Positions 6,968-10,721 of a stretch of 10,721 nucleotides of DNA are shown here, one piece after another. The stretch's first letter is position 1. The number at the start of each line of letters is the position of its first letter. This stretch comes from an archaeon (GTDB lineage Archaea; Iainarchaeota; Iainarchaeia; Iainarchaeales; CSSED10-239): assembly GCA_023230325.1 (NCBI GenBank), contig JALNXN010000022.1:1-10721 (forward strand), read 5' to 3'. Made by a program: the position numbers and the translations under genes. The notes below the pieces were generated by a model. The model did not search any database and was not told the DNA's origin. It worked only from the letters and a program-made list of their open reading frames with translations.

Positions 6968-7057
6968 TTCTTTTTAATAATAACTATAATTAAAAATACA
7001 CAGATAAACTATCAATTAAAGATTATTAAAAATGGAGAAGTTGTTATTTATAAATAA
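6968..7057 (+). pseudogene. Relic 3' end of a second LivJ-type binding-protein gene
   Basis: The frame open from 6968 ends ...NYQLKIIKNGEVVIYK and a stop (7055-7057). Fifteen codons (7007-7051) encode exactly residues 365-379 of the complete binding protein (5490-5534). The five nucleotide differences in these 45 positions are all synonymous third-position changes. Weaker similarity continues upstream: the relic reads FFLIITIIKNTQIN where the intact gene reads GFLTINENGDAEVN. A stop (TAG, 6965-6967) and the abiE promoter region adjoin, and there is no start. It is a remnant of a paralogue or of an older allele that was once under protein-level selection. The abiE operon lies between it and the intact gene. 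Confidence 0.85.
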
Positions 7058-7113
7058 AACCAACCTATTAAACAGTAAAAAGAATTCTGCTTAAATCAAA
7101 CAAATTAATTATT
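7058..7113. other. AT-rich spacer without recognised content
   Basis: This stretch lies between the binding-protein relic and the GC-richer structured segment. I see no open frame with a family match, no clear promoter and no repeat of note. Confidence 0.6.
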
Positions 7114-7180
7114 GCGTGTGAACTGAGCAAAACTAGTTCTTTTAGGGGGAAAGCACCTTTTCTAAAGGGGCTCAGTGAGT
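7114..7180. ncRNA. Candidate structured RNA or 3'-UTR element at the gltX stop
   Basis: GC is 31 of 67 bases (46%), far above the flanks. ACTGAGC (7122-7128) pairs perfectly with GCTCAGT (7170-7176). Inside it C7139-G7145 pairs with C7162-G7168 (one G-T), and AAAG (7150-7153) with CTTT (7157-7160). A competing hairpin, GAACT (7120-7124) with AGTTC (7135-7139), would exclude the outer stem. The right side includes the gltX stop codon (7172-7174). On the minus strand it would be a gltX 3'-UTR element; on the plus strand, an RNA antisense to the gltX end. No T-run follows on either strand, so it is not a simple terminator. I do not recognise a known family. Confidence 0.4.
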
Positions 7181-8872
7181 AAACCAAAAGTTATAAATCT
7201 TTTTACCATTTAAATCTTCTTCAATTGAATCAAGTCTACAAAAACCAAATCTCTCAAACTGAATAACTTCTCCTACCTTTAATTGAGAAATATGCGATTC
7301 TGCTTGTCCCTTTATTAATTCATGCTCAGGAGTAAAAACAGTAGCATCAACTAACTGAGAAGAATCATCTGGAAGAAAATGAATTATTGTTTTATTTTCA
7401 TTTGGTTCTTCTTTATATTTAGAATAGTTTTCAGAATCAAATACTAATTTATTAATATTTACAAATTTAAAATTAATATTATCCATTAGTCTAATTAATT
7501 CACCATCTTTAAAAGAATCAAAATCATCTCTTTCAATTAAATAATAACCAGTTGATTTAAATTTTCTTACACCCAAATCTAAATTTGGATGAATTGGTAG
7601 TTTATATTCTTTTTTTGGATCATTTTCTACTTCAATTTTAATTGGATCTTTAATGAAAAAAAATCTTTTTGAAGAATCATTTAATATTCTTTTATTATAT
7701 TTAATTAAAGTATCCCAAGTAATAACAGAACCAGAAGATTTTGTAATACCAGATTCTATTACCATTTGAGTAATTGCTTCTTTTGAAAATCCTCTTCTTT
7801 TTAATGCTCTAAGAGTTGGTAAAGATGGATCATCCCAACCAATAAGTTCTCCAGAATTTACTTTTTCTCTAATTTCTCTTCCACTAGAAGCCATTCCTTC
7901 TAAATTAAATCTTGAAAATTCATAAGTATAAGTATCATATAAACCTAATAGTTTTCTTATATAATGATGAAGTTCTGAAGCCATTTCAAATTCTAATGTT
8001 CTTAGTCTATGAGTAGTATTAAAATAACCATCTAAAACTGCATTTTGAAAATCATAAGTTGGATAATTTCTATATTTATAACCAAGTCTTGGATGTTCTT
8101 TATCAATTACTCTAAAAATTGATGGGTCTCTCATTCTTGTATTTTTATGTTTCATATCAATTTTTATTCTCAAAGAGGCTTTTCCTTCTGGGTAAGTTTC
8201 CATTTCCTTCCAATAGATTAAATTTTGTTCAGGAGTTGTAAATCTACAATCGCAATTTTCTTTTTTATCTCTTAATTCACTCATTTTTTCTGAATTACAA
8301 AAACAAACATATGCTTGATTTTTTAAAATTAATTTTTCAGCCATTTCTTTAAATAAAGGTATATAGTCAGAAGCATATTCAACTCTAACAGGATGAGCAC
8401 CCAACCACTCAATATCCTCTTGCATAATTGTATAAAATTCTGGTTTAACTAATTTAGGGTTAGTATCTTCAAATCTTAAATAAAATTCCCCATCATATTT
8501 CTTTGCTAATAAATAATTTAATAAAATGGCTTTAGAGTGACCAATATGAAAATATTTTTCTGGTCCTGGAGGAAAACAAGTAACAACTTTATCCCCTTCT
8601 TTAATATTTAAAAAAGCAAAAATATTTCTTTCTTCTTTTTCTTTTTTTTCAAAGAATTCAGGATTGATTTCTTTTAATTGTTCAATTTGTTCTTCTAAAG
8701 ATAAGGAATTAATTTCATTTAATAAAGGTATTAATTCAAAAGATAACTCCTTAGTCTTTGTTCTATATTCTGGAAAGTCTTTTAAAATTCCACCAAGAAC
8801 AAATTTAAGTTCAGCTTTACCTTTATGCTTAATTGAATTTTCCAAAATTATTTTTTTAAAATCTTCTTGCAT
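7172..8872 (-). CDS. gltX: Glutamyl-tRNA synthetase, archaeal type
   Basis: The 566-residue class I synthetase charges tRNA with glutamate. In archaea lacking GlnRS the enzyme also charges tRNA-Gln for later amidation (known of the family). It has an N-terminal extension (1-95) seen in archaeal/eukaryotic forms, FPPGPEKYFHIGH (100-112) with the HIGH signature at 109-112, and a zinc-type Cys set CFC...CDC (190, 192, 207, 209). The anticodon-binding beta-barrel part follows from about 400. The KMSKS position reads MASSGREI (327-334), a degenerate form without the usual lysines. THRLRTLEFE (287-296) looks partly GlnRS-like, so Glu versus Gln specificity is not fully settled. ATG 8872 lies 6 nt after the HEPN stop, which suggests co-transcription, although a TATA-like AATTTATAA inside the HEPN gene end could give it a separate promoter. 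Confidence 0.92.
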   Translation of the reverse strand: MQEDFKKIILENSIKHKGKAELKFVLGGILKDFPEYRTKTKELSFELIPLLNEINSLSLEEQIEQLKEINPEFFEKKEKEERNIFAFLNIKEGDKVVTCFPPGPEKYFHIGHSKAILLNYLLAKKYDGEFYLRFEDTNPKLVKPEFYTIMQEDIEWLGAHPVRVEYASDYIPLFKEMAEKLILKNQAYVCFCNSEKMSELRDKKENCDCRFTTPEQNLIYWKEMETYPEGKASLRIKIDMKHKNTRMRDPSIFRVIDKEHPRLGYKYRNYPTYDFQNAVLDGYFNTTHRLRTLEFEMASELHHYIRKLLGLYDTYTYEFSRFNLEGMASSGREIREKVNSGELIGWDDPSLPTLRALKRRGFSKEAITQMVIESGITKSSGSVITWDTLIKYNKRILNDSSKRFFFIKDPIKIEVENDPKKEYKLPIHPNLDLGVRKFKSTGYYLIERDDFDSFKDGELIRLMDNINFKFVNINKLVFDSENYSKYKEEPNENKTIIHFLPDDSSQLVDATVFTPEHELIKGQAESHISQLKVGEVIQFERFGFCRLDSIEEDLNGKKIYNFWFTH

Positions 8873-8878
8873 AATTAA

Positions 8879-9325
8879 TCATTTTTTATTTTTTTTCTTA
8901 TAAATTATATCATCTACAATATTTAAAAAAATTTCAGTTTGTTCAATAATAAAAAAAGCTTCATCTTTACTTACTAAATTTATTTCTTCATAAACTACTT
9001 GATGCCTTTTTTTTCTGGTTTTATTAATTAAGAAAAATAATGTTTCTGGAATATTAGAACTAAAATTTTCTTTAACAAAATTAATTATAGATAAATGTTT
9101 AGAATATCCTGTTGGTCTATATCCTTTAAAAAACATTAAAGATTTAGCTGCTTGAAGCATTGCAGTATAAGATATAGATAAAGCCCAATCATAATCTTTT
9201 ATAGTAAACAATTTCCTTGCAACTTCTAAATCTCTAAAAGCATGTTTTAATGAATTTTCTATAAACTCTTTAGTTGAATCTATTTTTTCCCAACTAATTA
9301 ATTTTTCTTCTAAAATTATCCTCAT
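8879..9325 (-). CDS. HEPN-domain protein, candidate toxin of an MNT/HEPN pair
   Basis: The 148-residue protein is all-helical and HEPN-like: HAFRDLEVARKLFTIKDYDWALSISYTAMLQAAKSL (from residue 28) and the KHLSIINFV helix. The candidate active motif is RKKRHQVVY (104-112, numbered from the ATG at 9325). HEPN toxins are RNases with R-x4-6-H; here Arg104-x3-His108 is one residue short, so activity is uncertain. In HepT/MntA systems the partner inactivates HEPN by adding AMP to a Tyr after the His; Tyr112 is the nearest candidate. The start at ATG 9325 is used, with a TTG at 9331 as the alternative; a GGAG directly precedes the ATG. It overlaps the upstream MNT gene by 32 nt, so translation is coupled, and gltX starts 6 nt after its stop. 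Confidence 0.82.
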   Translation of the reverse strand: MRIILEEKLISWEKIDSTKEFIENSLKHAFRDLEVARKLFTIKDYDWALSISYTAMLQAAKSLMFFKGYRPTGYSKHLSIINFVKENFSSNIPETLFFLINKTRKKRHQVVYEEINLVSKDEAFFIIEQTEIFLNIVDDIIYKKKNKK

Positions 9326-9872
9326 CTCCAATTAACATAATAATTTTATCTTTATTTATTGTTTTTAATAAATTATTATTTTTTGATTTTTTAATAAAAT
9401 CTTTATTATTCCATAAAATATAATTAATATCTCTTTTTAATCTATCTTCTAAATCACTAATAATTTTTAATAATTCATTTTGATTAAGAGAATCAGAAAT
9501 AACTAATAAATCAATATCACTTTTTGAATTTTCTACACCCTTAGCAAAAGATCCAAAAATAAGACAATAATCGACTTTGTTTTTTAATTTTATTTTAATT
9601 TCTTGGCCTATAAACTCAGTTTTTAAAAAAATATTTTTTAAGTCTTTTAAAAAAATATTATTTTTATTTATTGTATATATAGAAAGATTACTTTTCTTAA
9701 TTTTAATAATTAGATTTAATGATTCTAGATTTAATAGTTCCTTAGATGTTTGAGAAGGATAACTTTTAGTTAATTTTGCAATTTCTCTTAAATGGAAAGA
9801 TGAATCTTGATTAAACATTAATAAGGATAAAATATTTATTCTTGTTTTTGAAGTAAATAATTTTTCTAACAT
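9294..9872 (-). CDS. Minimal nucleotidyltransferase (MNT) with N-terminal winged helix, candidate antitoxin
   Basis: The 192-residue protein fuses a winged-helix DNA-binding domain (1-75; SKTRINILSLL, FHLREIAKLTKSYPSQTSKEL) to a small polymerase-beta-type nucleotidyltransferase. The catalytic signature is complete: FGSFAKG (106-112), SDIDLLV (118-124) with Asp119 and Asp121, and a third Asp at 148 in RDINYILW. In MntA/HepT pairs this enzyme AMPylates the HEPN toxin and neutralises it. The added winged helix suggests that the same protein represses its own promoter, which carries a 36-bp nested dyad ending 4 nt from the ATG (inference). It overlaps the HEPN gene by 32 nt. A TATA-like CTATATTTG lies about 30 nt upstream, under the outer arm of the dyad. 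Confidence 0.87.
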   Translation of the reverse strand: MLEKLFTSKTRINILSLLMFNQDSSFHLREIAKLTKSYPSQTSKELLNLESLNLIIKIKKSNLSIYTINKNNIFLKDLKNIFLKTEFIGQEIKIKLKNKVDYCLIFGSFAKGVENSKSDIDLLVISDSLNQNELLKIISDLEDRLKRDINYILWNNKDFIKKSKNNNLLKTINKDKIIMLIGDEDNFRRKIN

Positions 9873-9875
9873 ATA

Positions 9876-9911
9876 TACACTATTTAAGTACAGTTGTACA
9901 AATATAGTGTA
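9876..9911. promoter_or_regulatory. Nested 36-bp dyad over the MNT/HEPN promoter
   Basis: TACACTAT (9876-9883) and ATAGTGTA (9904-9911) are perfect inverted arms. Inside, 4 bp away on each side, GTACA (9888-9892) faces TGTAC (9895-9899). All arms share the axis 9893.5. The site lies 4 nt before the MNT start and covers the TATA-like element, which fits an operator for the winged-helix domain of the MNT protein. Confidence 0.7.
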
Positions 9912-9951
9912 CAGAAAGAAATTTAAATATAACCTTTATTTAACATCATAA

Positions 9952-10230
9952 TTAATCGTAATTCCTTTTATAAACATAATCTCTATGTTCAAAATATCTA
10001 AATAAAATTTTATTTTCTTTTTTTAAATACCTAAAAATTAAAACAAATTTCTGAGTAATATGAACTCTTTTAAAGTTCTGCAAAGGATTTTTTAAATTTT
10101 TATAATGTTCAATTTCAATATTGTTTTTAATTTCATCTATTTTAGTAAGTATTTGAGAATATAACATAGGATCTTTTTTTGAAAGTTTAATTAAATTCTT
10201 TAATAATTCTTTATGAAATTCAAAATCCAT
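9952..10230 (-). CDS. relE: RelE-family mRNA interferase toxin
   Basis: The 92-residue basic protein has the RelE/ParE fold pattern: an N-terminal helical hairpin (HKELLKNLIKLSKKDPMLYSQILTKIDEI), then strands FKRVHI (53-58), FVLIFRY (62-68) and ILFRYFEHRDYVYK (75-88). The basic and aromatic tail around His82, Arg83, Tyr85 and Tyr87 occupies the place of RelE catalytic residues. RelE toxins cut mRNA in the ribosomal A site. The ATG follows the stop codon of the antitoxin with no gap (TAAATG), and an AAAGGT ribosome-binding site lies inside the antitoxin end. Together with the antitoxin it forms a type II toxin-antitoxin operon. RelE rather than ParE is preferred from the tail, but not proven. 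Confidence 0.85.
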   Translation of the reverse strand: MDFEFHKELLKNLIKLSKKDPMLYSQILTKIDEIKNNIEIEHYKNLKNPLQNFKRVHITQKFVLIFRYLKKENKILFRYFEHRDYVYKRNYD

Positions 10231-10482
10231 TTATTTACCTTTTATATAATTATCTAAATCATCTACAGAATTAAACTTTTTATAATCTGAAGATTTATCT
10301 TTTTTATTATCTGATAACACTTTTTTTATAAAATCAGGTCTTAATTCTGGAGCTAATTCTAAATCTGCGTAGTATCTAACTACTACAGAAATTGCTTCTA
10401 CTTTATTTTTTAAATTATTCTTTGCTTTAATTATATTTAATGTTTGATTTATGTCTACTGGTAAATCTAATAATGCTTTCAT
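10231..10482 (-). CDS. DUF2683-like antitoxin partner of RelE
   Basis: The 83-residue protein starts MKALLDLPVDINQTLNIIKA, a ribbon-helix-helix-like N-terminus (strand to about 8, helices about 10-38) of the kind found in the archaeal DUF2683 family, followed by LAPELRPDFIKK (43-54) and an acidic/Lys-rich tail (SSDYKKFNSVDDLDNYI) that would wrap the toxin. Such proteins bind both the toxin and their own promoter. A strong GGTGA site is placed 4 nt before the ATG, and a TATA-like ATATATAATATAT lies directly upstream, so the pair has its own promoter rather than being read only from tyrS. Family assignment is from memory of the sequence pattern. Confidence 0.8.
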   Translation of the reverse strand: MKALLDLPVDINQTLNIIKAKNNLKNKVEAISVVVRYYADLELAPELRPDFIKKVLSDNKKDKSSDYKKFNSVDDLDNYIKGK

Positions 10483-10486
10483 GTTA

Positions 10487-10491
10487 TCACC
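10487..10491 (-). promoter_or_regulatory. GGTGA ribosome-binding site of the DUF2683 gene
   Basis: GGTGA (extended to GGTGAT) lies 4 nt ahead of the ATG at 10482 and matches the archaeal 16S 3' tail. It is the best ribosome-binding site in the window and fixes this start. Confidence 0.65.
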
Positions 10492-10518
10492 AAATATATT
10501 ATATATCGAAACATTAAT

Positions 10519-10548
10519 AAATATTAATAGTTATTAACAAATATTAAT
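10519..10548. repeat. Two direct copies of AAATATTAAT upstream of the DUF2683/RelE operon
   Basis: Identical 10-mers lie at 10519-10528 and 10539-10548, 20 bp apart (about two helical turns), upstream of the TATA-like element. Such spacing would suit a ribbon-helix-helix repressor. The sequence is all A/T, so chance is a serious alternative. Confidence 0.25.
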
Positions 10549-10591
10549 TAAAATTAAAAATAATATAATTAATTAAATTTTAACTCAATTA

Positions 10592-10721
10592 TTATAAACT
10601 TTCAGGATAAGCTGCTTTAATTAAGTCTTCTTTTCCAACAAACTTTTGTCTAATTGGTTCTAATAATTTATTTACTTCTTCAGACACTCCATTTTTTAGA
10701 TCCATTGGATGAAGTGCTTTT
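10592..10721 (-). CDS. tyrS: Tyrosyl-tRNA synthetase, C-terminal end only
   Basis: The 42 visible codons read [19 protein letters not shown] and end AAYPESL before the stop at 10592-10594; the rest lies beyond the right edge. The LHPMDLKN...LLEPIR segment matches the C-terminal helix of archaeal TyrRS such as that of Methanocaldococcus jannaschii, which ends in a very similar sequence. The enzyme joins tyrosine to its tRNA. Catalytic motifs are outside the window. It is followed on the same strand, after 109 bp, by the DUF2683/RelE operon. Confidence 0.85.
   Translation of the reverse strand, partial: KALHPMDLKNGVSEEVNKLLEPIRQKFVGKEDLIKAAYPESL

Noticed and set aside
5490..7051. The 45-bp direct repeats as a simple attachment-site duplication
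   Set aside because: The copies differ at five silent third positions, which indicates divergence as coding sequence rather than a fresh exact duplication; no integrase or inverted terminal repeats are visible. Kept as a gene relic instead.
7164..7180. GGGGCTCAGTGAGT resembling a tRNA D-arm
   Set aside because: There is no matching GAGC half of the D-stem, no anticodon or T-arm in register, and most of it lies within gltX coding sequence.
8664..8903. Plus-strand open frame of 79 codons opposite the gltX start
   Set aside because: It is antisense to the GluRS N-terminal region, with no recognisable features.
9952..10482. DUF2683/RelE pair as part of the tyrS operon
   Set aside because: A 109-bp gap with its own TATA-like element and a strong ribosome-binding site points to an independent promoter.

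Overview
The window is very AT-rich, with GC at roughly a quarter by eye, and reads as the chromosome of an archaeon, most likely a small-genome DPANN-type lineage (Woesearchaeota/Pacearchaeota-like; the rank is inference). Reasons: an archaeal-type Glu-tRNA synthetase with a long N-terminal extension; a C-terminal fragment typical of archaeal TyrRS; Lrp/AsnC regulators; a DUF2683-like antitoxin; TATA boxes 20-30 nt upstream of starts with little or no leader; and GTGA/GGTGA Shine-Dalgarno cores.

Left part (1-3224): the end of a cold-shock-domain protein and a full-length DisA-type diadenylate cyclase lie on the minus strand. A divergent plus-strand pair follows: a nucleoside 2-deoxyribosyltransferase-like protein that lacks the catalytic Glu, and a HAD-family hydrolase. 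A metallo-beta-lactamase-fold hydrolase converges on them from the minus strand.

Middle (3298-7176): a regulator made of two fused Lrp/AsnC units is transcribed divergently from a membrane-anchored LivJ-type amino-acid-binding protein with no transporter partners nearby. Convergent to the binding protein is an AbiEi/AbiEii toxin-antitoxin operon with a nested 36-bp dyad over its promoter. Just beyond that promoter lies a relic of the 3' end of a second binding-protein gene, so the toxin-antitoxin cassette sits between two diverged copies of the same gene end. A GC-richer, foldable stretch of about 65 nt follows and runs into the stop codon of the aminoacyl-tRNA synthetase gene.

Right part (7172-10721): all genes are on the minus strand. 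Reading in transcription order from the right edge: the end of tyrS, a DUF2683/RelE toxin-antitoxin pair, an MNT/HEPN pair with its own nested 36-bp dyad, and gltX, which starts 6 nt after the HEPN stop codon. Three toxin-antitoxin modules of different types therefore lie within about 5 kb around two essential aminoacyl-tRNA synthetase genes.

No rRNA, tRNA, CRISPR array, insertion sequence or integrase gene is visible. No gene-free stretch exceeds 300 bases; the longest is 6912-7171, and its contents are itemised.
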